A model generated the notes under the pieces. It did not search any database, was not told where the DNA came from, and saw nothing but the letters and a program-made list of their open reading frames with translations. The position numbers and the translations under genes were made by a program. Shown here in pieces: positions 47,390 through 59,185 of a stretch of DNA of 64,000 nt. Within the stretch, counting starts at the first letter, position 1. The number at the start of each line of letters is the position of its first letter. Source of the DNA: Chamaecrista fasciculata (taxonomy: Eukaryota; Streptophyta; Magnoliopsida; Fabales; Fabaceae); assembly GCA_003254925.1 (NCBI GenBank), contig QANZ01053213.1, positions 1-64,000 of the forward strand, read 5' to 3'.

Positions 47390-50300
47390 ATGAGTATGAC
47401 GATGAGCCCCTCCGTCTTGCTCCTATGGCTCTTCACTATCCCTATCCTTGCCCACCCTGCCTTAGCCTCTCACCCTCAAGGTACATTTTGCTCTTTTATG
47501 CCCTAATTCCTTGACCCCCATTGTTATAGGGAAATACGATCATGATTTGCATTCATTTTGTGCGCAAAAAGATTCATGTGTCTGGATGGTTTTTACCTTC
47601 CCATGTTCCTATGCTTGATATATACATTGATTTTGAGTCTTCTATGATTCTATACGAAAAGTAACCACAATACTGTGGGATTTGGTATTTCACTGACTTC
47701 ACCCCTAAACTTTGAATCTGACACTATACTCCACCGACTTAAAGAACTGTAACCCTATTAGACTTTGGTCTCTTAATTTATGGTAATGTTTCAATTTGGT
47801 CCCTTAAATTTGATCAGTTTCACTTTGGTCCCTTAATTTTAAAAAATTCTGAACTCCTGATGGTATTAATTTTTTTTTAAAAAAAATACTGAGCTTGAGA
47901 GACTTTTGTATATTAATTTATTTGTTTTTTTACACATGATTAGTAGATAGTTTATATTAGTAATATTTTGATATTAAAACTGTGATTTGATATTTTTTGT
48001 TAAATAAATTAACGATATTTTTGGGATTAGGATATTTTTATTGATTTCTAAAAGTTATGGGACTAAAGTGAAATAAATGAAGGGTCAGTTCGTTTGCGCT
48101 TATAATAAAATCTGCTCTGATTATAATCAGAGTATAATTATAATCAAAGTTGATTATTTGTGTATTGGTGTTTGAATGAAAGTTGATTATTTGGTGTGAA
48201 ATTATTTAAATGGGTATGTAATGATTGTGGTTGGTAGATAAAAGGGTAAAAAATTGATAAATTGTATAGGGGTAGAAATGGAAGAAAAAGTTGAAAAAAG
48301 TAAGATGTGATTTGACTAATAATCAAAGTGTGTTTGGATGTGATTGTTGTTTTTAAAAAAATCAGATTTTGTCTCTTGAGAATCGTGAAAATATGATTAT
48401 AATCATAGGCAACTTGTGAAGTGTTTATTTCGTTTGGTCGACCATTCTATTTTTGCCTCCGAAATGGTGGAACAAAAGGACTAAAGTGTAGTAATCAGGC
48501 CCCGACATTCGGTGGACTATCAAAAAAACGGTCCACCGTTTGACACAAGATGAGAGAGAATGTAAAAAAGCACTCCGGACCCGAAAAAAATTTCAATGTA
48601 GCTCATTTCAGGTATTCGGTCGACCATTTTTTGTATCGGTGGACTGAACGTCGGGCCTGATAACATTCTCAGGTTGAAATTCGGTCGACCATTTTTTGAA
48701 TCGGTGGACCGAACGTCGGGTCTGATATCATTTTCAGGTCGATATTCGGTCCACCGTTGACAGAATCGGTCGACCATTTCAGGTAAATTACTATTTTAGC
48801 CTTGTGATGTGTGATTGAATGTATTAGAGTATAGGTAATTATAGGTATATATATAAGGGTATAAGTGTAATTGGGTGTGTTTGATTATAAAAAAATCAAG
48901 ATTATAATTTGATCAGAAAATAAACGCAAACGAACATGCTTATTACGATTATAATCAAAGCAGATTATAATCAGAGCACAAACAAACCGGGCCGAAGTTT
49001 AAGGAACAAAAATGAAACTAATTTCTGAGTCAAAGAATCAAACGTACACTTTTTCCCTTTTTTTCTTAAAGTTGAGGGAGTAAAATGTTATAATTCACAG
49101 TTTGGGGGGGTAAGGTGTATTGGGGTTATAGTTTAAGGGGGGTAAAATGTACTTTCCCCAAAAAATAATAATTTTTTTTTGGAGTTTTAATGTCAAGTAG
49201 GAGTATAGATTGAGTGAGTTTTTCATGTTTGATCAGACAATCAAGTTTAGCTTGCTTGTAATGATCACATGTTTGATTTGATTAAAACCCAAGAAACAGC
49301 CCTGATGGCTGCTGCTATAGAAAATAGCCTATAACATGGGCTCTTTCCTTTGTTGATGCACGCAGGATATTTGTTAGATTGCGGAGGACCCGGTAGTGTA
49401 ATGTTGGATGGTCTGAATTACACATCTGATCAGGGCTTCATCTCAGTGGGCAACACCACCACCATAGAGTCAGAAAACTTGGTTCCCATACTGACAACAG
49501 TGCGTTACTTTCCCGACACAAAGGCTAAAAAATATTGCTATTCATTACCTGTCACCCCAAAGAGAAAGTACCTTGTGAGAACTATATACTACTATGGAAG
49601 TTTTGATGGAGGGAAGCAGCCTCCTGTGTTTGATCAAATTGTCGAAGGGACCAAATGGAGTGTCGTTAACACAACAGAGGACTACGATAAAGGTCTTAGT
49701 TCCTATTTTGAGGTTGTTGTGATGACACAGAGAAAGAAGTTGAGTGTGTGTTTGGCACGGAATAATCAAACTGGTAGTTCCAGCCCTTTCATTTCGGCAT
49801 TGATGGTGGAGAGCTTGGATGCCTCTGTGTATAAATCCACTGACTTAACCAAATATGCCCTTGTAACCATCGCGAGGCATAATTTTGGAGAAGGTGAAGA
49901 AATCATTGGGTAAACTACAATTTATACATAATCTTCCCCCCTTCCTGAATGGTTTGTTATGGATTAAAATTCTATTCTTGTTCTATTTTTTTTTTTTTCA
50001 GATAGGTGCGCTTTTAATTTAATTATTCATAGGTTTAATTTTGCATTTCTATCACATCTGTAAAATAACGTAGAACCTAATAGTATGCTAAATCACACAT
50101 CTTAACTCGTTCATGATTATTTCTTATTAGCTAAGAAGTTCTAATATCATTAAATACATTAGCTCCATAGGTTTGAAGTTCACTCACCCACCCACTCACC
50201 ACGCACAAATTAATGAAATTAGGATTAGGACTTCTTAATTTGTGTGGGTTGAGTGTGTATAGTTTAACAAATGCCAGTTAACATTCAATAAGGTTCCAAG

Positions 50301-53001
50301 CCAATTTATGGAAGGAAATGAGGTGAAAGGACAAAACTAAAAGCATTTTAGGATGAACCATTACCATTAACTTGGAAAGGAAGAAAATATGACATGTGGA
50401 GAGTATATTGAAAGTGTACCTGTCTGTCAGTGATGAAGTATTGAATATGGAGTTTTACTCTTCAATGTTTTCTAGGGTCTACCTACTAAGTAAAAATGTT
50501 GATCAAGAAGGAGATCTTAAAGTGGGACTATGATTTAGTAACAATCAACAAACAGTTGCTTGATTTAGTGAAGCTGTTTTAGATGCATGTTAATTGTAAA
50601 ATGCTGAATCTTTTTGGATTGAAATATGGACTCAAACAGACATGGACATAATTCTTACAGTTAACATATGTGTGTGTTTACCTAGTTACCCAGACGACAA
50701 ATTCAAGCGGATGTGGCAACCATTTATGGACCAGAACCCTGTTGTGTTGAGCCATTCCAATGCAACTCCTTCAAATTTCTGGAACCTCCCGCCAGTTAGA
50801 GTATTAATTTCTGGATTGACCGCTAGTCGAGGGAAGGTTCTTGAACTTCAATGGCCACTAGTGTCCCTTCCAAGCACCAACTACTACATAGCTCTTTATT
50901 TTCAGGACAACAGGTCACCAAGCCCTTATAGCTGGAGGATATTTGATGTTGTCATTAATAACCAGACTTTTTACTCCAAACTTAATGTCAGTGCAAGTGG
51001 TGTATCAGTTTATGCTCTGCAGTGGCCGCTCTCTGGTCAGACTAAAATCACCCTGACCCCTAGAGATGGAAGCCCAGTTGGACCAGTGATCAATGCTGGA
51101 GAAATCTTACAGATTCTGCCTCTTGGTGGCCATACTATCCCTAGAGATGGTGGGTATTCTAAAGATCTCTCTGTACTTTTTTGCAACTTCTTTGACTGAA
51201 TATTATAATTATTAAGATACAACTCAGTTTAAATTATTTGATTTAGTTGTCATGGCAATCCGTTTATAGTGAAGGCAATGGAAGAACTGGCGAAAAGTTT
51301 TGCCAATCCACCTCCTGACTGGATTGGTGATCCTTGCCGACCTAAAGAAAATTCATGGACAGGAGTTCAATGTTCTCAGGAGTTTATTTGTCAGGTCACC
51401 TCAGTGTAAGTTAAAGTATTACGTACATCTCGTTAAAATTCTTTGGTTGAATCTTTGTTAATTCTCAGGTTTCACTCATTTATGAATTTTTACAAAAATT
51501 AATTTTGATCTCTATCATTAAACTATGCCAATGCATTATTTAATTTTGCTGTACAACCAATCAATTTACCATCTTGATAAATGCACAATTTATACCAACA
51601 AAACTTACAAAAAGGGTAAATGCGGATGAAAGAGTGAAAATCACTCATATGTAGGACTTATGTTGCCCAGAGGTGAAATTGTAGGGGGTGAGTTGATATA
51701 AATTATGCATATTCAAAGTGATGCATGATTGACAACATCGACATAATTTAATAGGACTTTAGTAAAAATCAAACTTTTTTATGACTATAAAGATCTAATT
51801 AAGCACTTTTAAATTATAGGAAACTAATTGAAAATTGATTGAAAATCTGGCTGCCAACAAAATGATGTAGCCTAAATTATTTAATGCTCTTATAATAGTG
51901 GATTAGTTACTTTTGGTTTTTATGTGTAGGAACCTGACAAATGCTGGGCTGTCTGGGTCAGTTCCTGCAAGTATTGGCAATTTAAGTGGACTCACTGATC
52001 TGTAAGGAATCTTGCCCTTTTAATTCAAAATTGTAAGTTATTTCTTTTAAGGACATGTACGTTTTAGGTCTAAAAGATACATGCCTCAACTATTTGGTCC
52101 CTAATTCTCAAAAATACATGATTTAGTCCTTTAAATTTTTAACTTTTAATTGATTAGTATCTCGTAAGATAGAAAGTGGAAAGAAAAAACAAGGGAAGTG
52201 TAAATTCCCTGGGACTAACTTTTAAAGAATGAATTGTATTTCTAAGATTTACAAACGAAATAGTTGAGGCATTTCCTTTTCTTCAGGGGACGAAAAAGTA
52301 CACTTTGTCAATTTCTTTTTGTTACAAATATATCATGATGCTTTGTTATTGGATTGATTCTATTGTAGTTGGCTTGGAGGAAACAACCTCACAGGAAAAA
52401 TCCCTGACATGAGTGCACTGAAGGGGCTACAAACGTTGTATGTAGATTTAGAGATGTTTCATCTTCATTCTCCATTGGTTATAGTTTAGGTAAATTTTTT
52501 AGGTTTTTGTCATCAGGTTCTTCGATAGAAGTATAATACGCAAATATTTTCTGCAGCTTAGTACATATAATTGAACCTTTTCTAAAAAAATATCTCCATA
52601 TATTATGCTTTTATTAAAGAATCTGATACAAATACTAAAGAAATTTACATTAATTTTGTCTTTCTTCATTACTCTCTTTGTCAGAGCTTACTTAAAATAT
52701 GCACAATACCTTGATGTTTTGTCCCCCTTTTCTTTTTGTTCCTTGTTACAATGTAAGGCATTTGGAGAACAACCAGCTTGAAGGGTCAATTCCTCCATCA
52801 CTAGGGAAACTTCCAAACCTACGTGAAATGTGAGGTTTTTGTAATTTTATGGTCAAAACTGAACACTATGATGCTCTTCTTCTTTAGGCCTTTAGCTTAC
52901 TTAATACGCTACTGTTTTGGTATAACAGATTTCTCCAAAATAACAAACTCGATGGCAAAGTTCCTCCAGAGCTTCAAAACCAGAAGGGTCTGAAAGTATA
53001 A
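47390..53001 (+). CDS. Secreted malectin-like and LRR protein without kinase
   Basis: Eight exons with GT-AG junctions: 47390-47480, 49366-49909, 50686-51149, 51270-51405, 51930-52001, 52369-52437, 52758-52829 and 52929-53001, giving 506 aa. A signal peptide (MSMTMSPSVLLLWLFTIPIL, cleavage near the ALA at 25-27) leads into a malectin-like domain (about 31-365, YLLDCGG to GGHTIPRD). A linker with DPC...W.GVQC follows, then about four LRRs encoded by exons of about 72 bp (LTNAGLSGSVPASIGNLSGL type). There is no membrane segment or kinase, so it is probably apoplastic or wall-associated; malectin-like domains bind sugars or peptides, ligand unknown here. Closest family recalled is At3g19230. Exon 4 must start at 51270, since the earlier ag would give a stop. 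Intron 1 (1885 bp) is swollen by nested transposons. Confidence 0.9.
48082..48993. mobile_element. Harbinger-like element in LRR gene intron 1
   Basis: Ends gggtcagttcgtttgcgct and agcacaaacaaaccgggcc are imperfect inverses, and 'tctgctctgattataatc' is inverted at the right end. Possible 3-bp TSD gaa. It interrupts an older 'ggtcccttaa' type element whose halves lie at about 47690-48081 and 48994-49160. Confidence 0.65.
48607..48786. repeat. 65-bp tandem repeat, three units
   Basis: The phrase attcggtcgacc (ccac in the last unit) recurs at 48614, 48679 and 48744. Each full unit pairs a ggtcgacc half with a ggtggaccgaacgtcggg half, so units contain internal dyads. It lies in the centre of the Harbinger-like element. 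Confidence 0.85.
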
Positions 53002-53138
53002 CTGAGTGCATCACCAACCTTTTCCGATCTGTTCTTTCTTCTGTCTTCGAGCTTCAAAACTGGAATGACTTGAAAGCATAGCTAAGTACGCCACCAACCC
53101 TTTCCCTTTTGTTCTTTCTTTCTTTTTCTGTCTTTGAG
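52969..53138 (+). repeat. Tandem duplication spanning the LRR gene's stop codon
   Basis: The 80-bp segment starting gagcttcaaaac at 52969 is repeated at 53049. Copy 1 encodes ELQNQKGLKV then TAA; copy 2 would read ELQNWNDLKA then TAG. Both are followed by 'caccaacc' and 'tgttctttctt'. Copy 2 lies in the 3' UTR, so it is not translated from the predicted frame. Confidence 0.8.
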
Positions 53139-54713
53139 CTAAGAACCCCTGGCTTAATTCCCACTTTTCTTATAAAACTACACTTATATGATGTGTTTAG
53201 ATGAGGCTAATGGAGGGGAGGGAGGGGAAGGAAAGGGAGGGCTTATTAATGAAGGGGAGTAATGAAAAAAATTAAACTAACCTTCCAAAATTCTCCTAAA
53301 GTCTTAATTATTTTATTTATTTATTTTTAAAATTTTCCCAAGTTTGGAAGATTTTAGCAAAGAAAGTTACTCATAAAAGAAGGGATCATTTAGCTTTCCC
53401 TTCCTCTTCCTTTCCTCCCCTTTGTTTGTTTGTTTGTTTAGCATAACCTCTCTTCCCTTCTATTTCCAAATTCCCAAATATATACCATAGGGTTTTTGGA
53501 AGCTAATGCCCACCTTTGCTGCCAACCAATGCTGGCTGAATTGGCAAAAATCAAGGTGTCTCACTTCAAAGGGTTTGATTCTTTGTAGTTAACCCTTGTT
53601 GGTATACACATACTAATTGTGGTGTGCTGATGTGCTCTGCTCTACCTTGGAGCTTAAGCAACCTACTAACTCCCAAACTAATCTAAAAGAAAAGGGGGGG
53701 TCCCACAATTACTAATTAATAATGTTTGTTTTTTATTTTAGGGTGGCTATTGGAAATCTTCTGTCAGAATCTGCTCATATTCATTGCACAAAGGCGTTAG
53801 AGGAGTGTTAAAAATCTTCTAAATTGCCACTTTAGTATTTAATTAGAAAGTTTCTAAGCCTTCAATGCAATTTGACTGTACAAATGTTTCAGCTTTGGCA
53901 TTGTTGTCAGGCTTCATATTTATATTAAAAAAAGAGAACTAGGTTCTGTAAATACAGTATAACCAAAACACAAGTACTATATGTGGCAATTCTAGCTTAT
54001 CATCTTTTAAGATGGGTGAGGTTACTTTGTTTACTTTTCCTTACTGTTGACATTACTACCACCTGCGGTGGTAGGTTGATAAAATAAGTTATTCTCATTT
54101 TCACTTGATCCTTGTGTTTCTGGAAATTAATCTTGAGCATATCACTATTTATATATCAAATTAAACGTTTTGTTCACATGATTTATTAAAAGAAACTCAA
54201 AATTACATTAAAACAATAATGTTAAATTGATTCACCTAGTATGATTTATAATTATATCAAGTTGTTCTCTTTTGTACTTTTCTTTTCATTTTTGGTATTT
54301 GAAATAAACCTTGTTCTATTAACTAGTATGAAGCTTTAAAATTTGTTCATCTTATAGATGTTTTAACACTTTTGGGATGAATTCTTCTGATGTATTTATT
54401 TTTTTTTTCCTTTCTTTTTTCTATTTGTACAATTAGATTTTTCATGATATATCAAATCAATATTTTATGTAGTAAATAATCTTTTTAGTAATCTACATTG
54501 TATTTCAAAACAGTGTTCAGAGAGATTTCGTTTTTCTGCCTTTGCAATTCTGGAAGAATATTTGAGACATTAAAGAGTCCAGTGAATTTAACGAAATGCT
54601 GTTTTAAAACAAATAAATTTTGTATTTGATCCTTTTTAAGTTATTATGTTAAATTTAGTAATTATTCATTATTACTGAAGAGTTCATAAAATTGATATCA
54701 TTATGAATGTTGT
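53139..54713. other. 3' flank of the LRR gene, gene-free
   Basis: Presumed 3' UTR, then AT-rich DNA. At about 53205-53470 a purine-rich 'gaggggagggaggggaagg' stretch faces a pyrimidine-rich partner, perhaps a MITE. No gene is recognised. Confidence 0.45.
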
Positions 54714-55800
54714 GTTGTTGTCAGATGTTAGTATTTATTTATTAGTGTGAGTTGACAAGTATTTATTAGCTATATTAATTTGCAGGCTGAGTAATTGAGC
54801 ATTAAATATTGTTAGGTGAATCTGCTTGTATATATATATCATGCACTGCAGTATTTCGTGGCACATGAAGGCCATGCGTCGTCCTCCTGGCTGCCAAACA
54901 GCATTGCTGTTGCTGTTTGGGGATTGTCGAATAGCCATTGAGGATTTTCATTTTTCTCTTCTTTATTGTTGGTCACTCAAGTTTGATTGCCACTCAAGTT
55001 CATGGCTGTGTTTGCATTCTAGCCTCCTCTCCTTGTGACTACAACCACGCGCTCATGGCTATGTTTTCGATCCAACCTATTCTCTCTATGTGACTTCAAC
55101 CAGAAGCATCTTCTACCCGTGTGATCTCAACCACATGATCTTCTTTCCTTTCCTCAACAACTTTAGCAGTGGTTCCCTTTGAATTGTCTCCTTGGTTTGC
55201 CTTGTATTTTGGCTTTACTGTTGTTGCTTCTTTGTGTCTTTGGTATCCTTACATGTCATTCATGATGTTGGGTCTCCTTTGGTGTTTCCTTTCTATGGAG
55301 CCATGTGTGTTGTGGAGCCATGTGCTATCTTCTTCACCAAAACCACTTTGTCTCATCAGTGTGGGCGTCATCAACCCTTGTTCTGGCTGCGTTAAGAGGT
55401 TTTCGATGTTTCTTGAGACACCACATTCAAGATCACAATTCATAGTGGCTATTTGAGATACACTGACAGGGGGAGTCTTAGAGAAGTTTGTTTAAGGGTG
55501 TTTTTCTTAGTTTGCTTTGTTTTGTTTTCCCAAGATTATGATGTATGGGATTTTATGTTTTGGAATACTTTGTAGCAAGTTGGAAATGATATCCAACTTG
55601 ATGGGGAGTGTTAGATGTCAGTAGTATTTATTTATTAGTGTTAGTTGGTCAATATTTATTAACTATATTAATTAGGAGGCGGAGTGCTTGAACATTGAAT
55701 ATTGTTAGGTGAATCTTCTAATGTATATACATATGCAAGTCTCATTGTAGAATCAATTATTCAGAAATTATTCAAAGAAATAGAAATTCGACAGTTATAT
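54714..55800 (+). mobile_element. Small non-autonomous Copia-like LTR element (TRIM-like)
   Basis: A direct repeat beginning 'tgtta...agtatttatttattagtg' occurs at about 54726 and 55609 and runs about 120 bp ('attgttaggtgaatct' shared). The right copy is preceded by a purine tract (gatggggag) directly before tgttag, the normal layout of a polypurine tract and 3' LTR. The 750-bp interior (54850-55608) is not LTR-like and has no gag or pol; the 95-codon frame at 55169 is unrecognised. No TSD or primer-binding site was found. Confidence 0.55.
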
Positions 55801-56552
55801 TATTAAGTATATATGTGAGCTTGATTAAGGGTGAGTCTGGAGGAGAAGAAACGGCCTGTCTGGTAGAGCTGCTTGCAAAACATTCTGCTGGCAGCTTCAA
55901 TGCAATTCTGAAGATCTATATTTTTTTTTTGGTAAATAAGATCTATATTGTTACAATCTTGTTAAGTACAGGTAGTATGAGATGCTAGGGTGAAGTTATA
56001 ATTTATAAATTTAGAGGCCTTACATTTCAAACAAGGTGAATTTTTTTTTTTTCGAAATGTCTTCCCTCAGGATTGTAATAGGTATATACTATCAAGTTTA
56101 ATATATATATATATATATATATAGTTTTAAGTAATGATTGTATTTGGAATCTAAATTGTGAGAAATTGTTGCTTATTTGTCAATGTCAAGAATATTGAAG
56201 CACAAAAAGATAAAGTTCAATTTGGGTGACTTACAGATTTGCTGCTAAAAAAGTTTCTCCTTTTGCTCTCCTTAAAGTTCCCTCTGCAGCTGTGCCTTTC
56301 CTATCTGCCTTTTGACATCATAACAAAGTTTTTGAGATTTTCCGTTTTTATTATTTTTTGTCCTTGTAAATTTTTTACTTGTAGGTTGTAAAGCAGTAGT
56401 CTATAACTGGACTGGCAGTTGCCAAGGATCATGATATGTAAGCTACTATGACAAAAGAGGAGAATGGACTGCCTGGAAATGCATACTTTGCGTGGGATTT
56501 GGTACAACTTAAATCCCTTTTCTTTTATTTTTTTCTAGATAATTTGTATTGA
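55801..56552. other. Gene-free DNA
   Basis: Contains scar 6 and a (ta)n tract at about 56100-56122. No gene is recognised. Confidence 0.45.
55911..55949 (-). mobile_element. Micro-retroposition scar 6 (12-bp TSD)
   Basis: The perfect 12-bp repeat aagatctatatt at 55911-55922 and 55938-55949 flanks a 15-bp insert: a T run followed by ggtaaat. Confidence 0.55.
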
Positions 56553-56557
56553 CATTC

Positions 56558-56866
56558 TGATGGGCCTACTGTTACTGGACTTGGGCCCACGGTGAATATT
56601 ATAGGTTTTGTGGTTATTTTATAGAGAGTTGTGGGCAAGAGAAGAAGGAGGAAATTGGTTAGGTCTGGTTTTGGGAGAGTTCTTGGCCTCTTGAATGCCC
56701 AAGAGATTAGTGTGTGTTTTCTATGTTTTTATTCCAGTCTGTAATTAGAGTTATCTTTGCTATTTTATGCTGTCTTGTAGACGTTGTAGTGTGTTTCTTC
56801 TTGTTTGAGACACTACTTTCCTATCTTTTGTCATCTATATCAGTAAATTATAGCAGGGTTCTATCA
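56558..56866 (+). mobile_element. Solo LTR, 309 bp, with 5-bp TSD
   Basis: It starts tgatgggcct and ends ggttctatca, the TG...CA termini with a short inverted terminus (tgat.../...atca). The perfect 5-bp repeat cattc at 56553-56557 and 56867-56871 is the standard retrotransposon TSD. Near the end 'ttgtcatctatatcagtaaa' resembles the polyadenylation region of Copia LTRs. No internal domain flanks it, so it is a recombination-derived solo LTR. Confidence 0.82.
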
Positions 56867-57080
56867 CATTCTCCATAGTAAGAACTGCAAGTTAGATGAA
56901 AAACTTCCATTGTCAATGTTTGATATTGTCTGTTTCTAAAGGTTTACTCCATTGGTATGTTTATGCAAGTAAAGACCACAAAATCATAATTGTTGTATGT
57001 GTTGTATCACAATGTCAATAGTTTTTGGGTTGTGGAAATATCTAAATCTATTAAGTCCCCTTCTGTGGGATTTAGGGAGG

Positions 57081-57193
57081 AAGATTACTTATTGAGAAAC
57101 TATTAAATATTGTTGATGCCTTTGAAGTTTGAAGTTAGGAACAAGACAACAAGATTACTTATTGAGAAACTATTAAATATTGTTGATGCCTTT
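57081..57193. repeat. Direct duplication, 43 bp, period 70
   Basis: The identical 43-bp block starting aagattacttattgagaaac occurs at 57081-57123 and 57151-57193, separated by 27 bp. Perfect identity suggests a recent event. Confidence 0.9.
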
Positions 57194-57343
57194 ATTATAT
57201 GCATATGCCAGTCACACGAAAAAGTTATACAATTATACTTAGTAGTGCGCATTTGTACATAATCTTTTGCAGTTCGGAAGTTATGGACTTCTCTTCTGTT
57301 CATCTGAGATCTGTATTTGCCTGGATATGCTTATTTCAGTTTT

Positions 57344-57688
57344 GGCAAAAGCACCCTTTTGGTCCTCAAGTTTTACATCAATTTTCATTTTCGTCTCTGA
57401 AGTTTCATAATTTGATCGATTTTATCTTTTTTCCTAACTCCATCTAATGAATTAATGGCAAACTTCATGCGATTTTCAATTTGAGTCAGGATTTAATTCT
57501 TTTTCAACAATTTTACATTATATGTCATAAACTACGTGCAATTTGTATCAACTCATTGGATAGAGTTAGTACAAAAGATAAAATCAATCATATCGTGAAA
57601 TTTTGAGGACAACATTGACAGTAAACAAACTTTGAGGACGAAATTGAAAATTGATGCGATGTTTGTTGACAAAAAATGTGCTTTTGCC
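57344..57688. mobile_element. MULE-type MITE, 345 bp, 10-bp TSD
   Basis: Ends ggcaaaagcac and gtgcttttgcc are inverses, and the perfect 10-bp repeat tttcagtttt lies at 57334-57343 and 57689-57698. 'ggtcctcaag' and 'tgaggac' phrases fill the halves. Confidence 0.85.
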
Positions 57689-57879
57689 TTTCAGTTTTTC
57701 TTCTACTATGTCAATTTAGCTAAATTGTTCTAATTATTCTACTGTTTTATCTTGGTATATATACAACAGTGAGATGTCTGAGAAAGTTTGGTCTCTGATG
57801 CTGAGGAGGTTTGTTTACTAATCCATTGAATCATCAGTTTGTGTGCAATGATGACCCAGGATTTGTATCATTTTGGAAT

Positions 57880-58070
57880 GGGAAAATTAATAATTTGGTC
57901 CCTATTCCTTACTCAAATTATTAATTTAGTCCCTACAATTTTAATGTTTTAAAATAATCCCTATACTTTGTAAATCTTCAAATTTTAGTCCTTAATACTT
58001 AATTATGTGATACTATTATTTTTTAAAACTTTTTTCAAAGAAATAATTTACCTAAATGATTAATTTTCCC
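57880..58070. mobile_element. MULE-type MITE, 191 bp, 9-bp TSD
   Basis: Ends gggaaaattaat and attaattttccc are exact inverses. The perfect 9-bp repeat ttttggaat flanks it at 57871-57879 and 58071-58079. Confidence 0.85.
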
Positions 58071-58079
58071 TTTTGGAAT

Positions 58080-59185
58080 CAAGAAAGTAACTTCATCCTG
58101 TGTCAGCTTGATATTAACTTGGGGTTTAAAGAGGATGCCAACTTAGAGTCACTTTAATATGTGCAGAATATGATAATTGATAGACCCTCAGTTACCAAAA
58201 TACATCAGCACCTGAAGGGAAAACCAGAAATTGATCAAACGGAGAAGAAACACAAAATGGCAAGAAAGAGAAGTGAAAGATAAGGGAGACTTAATCAAAT
58301 CCCAGGATAATAATAGGAAGTATGCAGTAAGATCCCTTTTTGATATTGCTTATTGATGACTATCGTTGATATTCCTTATTGATAACCAAATGCCAGCTGC
58401 CAGTAAGCCACGTGAAAGTCACACGTACGGTGGTTCCTTTGCTTCCTTTTCATGTGCTAGAATTCTCTGGAAAATGTCTTATCTTGATTCTTGAGCCTCT
58501 TTCATGGACACATGTCCAGGCTCATATTCAGACGGTATCATATCAATATCACAGAAAAGGACATTGTTTAATGGAGGATTTGAATAATGGAAAGCCACTA
58601 TGATGAAAGACAAGTCTAGCAGAATGGGCTAGTTTTTTTACAATGTGGTGAATCTATATTCGAATTTCCATCGTGAGAGGTGTCTATATTTAGTGTCCGG
58701 TAGTACCTCGAACACCTCCAAGGGAGGTTATATGGAAAACCAAAAAGAATAAAAAAATAAAAAACAAACAACTTCTTGTTTTTTCATTTTTCCTATATTC
58801 ATTTTCTCCACCTCAGGAACTTATACTCTATTCTACTTGATGAGTCTTTTTTTTTTTCTGCAACGAATGGAAAGGAAAATTAAAGGGAAATATAAGAATA
58901 TATCTCCTAACTTTTAATTAGAATTTATTCTCTCTTTGACACCTTTTTTAACTGTTTATTCATTTCTATCTTTTTTTTCCTCCACCCTTTTGAGCATCTT
59001 TAGTTTCGTCCTAGTTGTTTATTGTTAGGGAGTAAATGGATAGCCTAGGATTTGTAAGATGCCTGATCTATGAATAATGAGAAAGTCATCACTTTCCATC
59101 TCTTATTACATAAGAGAGAGCAGCCTCTTTTCTGTCTTCCATTCAAGCAAACTCAACTGACCAGGAAAATCCACCATAACAGCAG
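58080..59185. other. Upstream region of the calmodulin-like gene
   Basis: No certain promoter element is seen. At 58605-58770 a Pol III A-box-like 'ctagcagaatgggctag' and a B-box-like 'tattcgaatttcc' suggest an old SINE on the plus strand. Confidence 0.4.

Noticed and set aside
51249..51269. Earlier splice acceptor for LRR gene exon 4 (after ttag at 51245)
   Set aside because: It would place a stop codon almost at once; the acceptor ending at 51269 restores the expected AMEELAKSF.
55169..55456. 95-codon open frame as a membrane protein gene
   Set aside because: It lies inside an LTR-flanked element, is hydrophobic only by composition, and matches no family I know.
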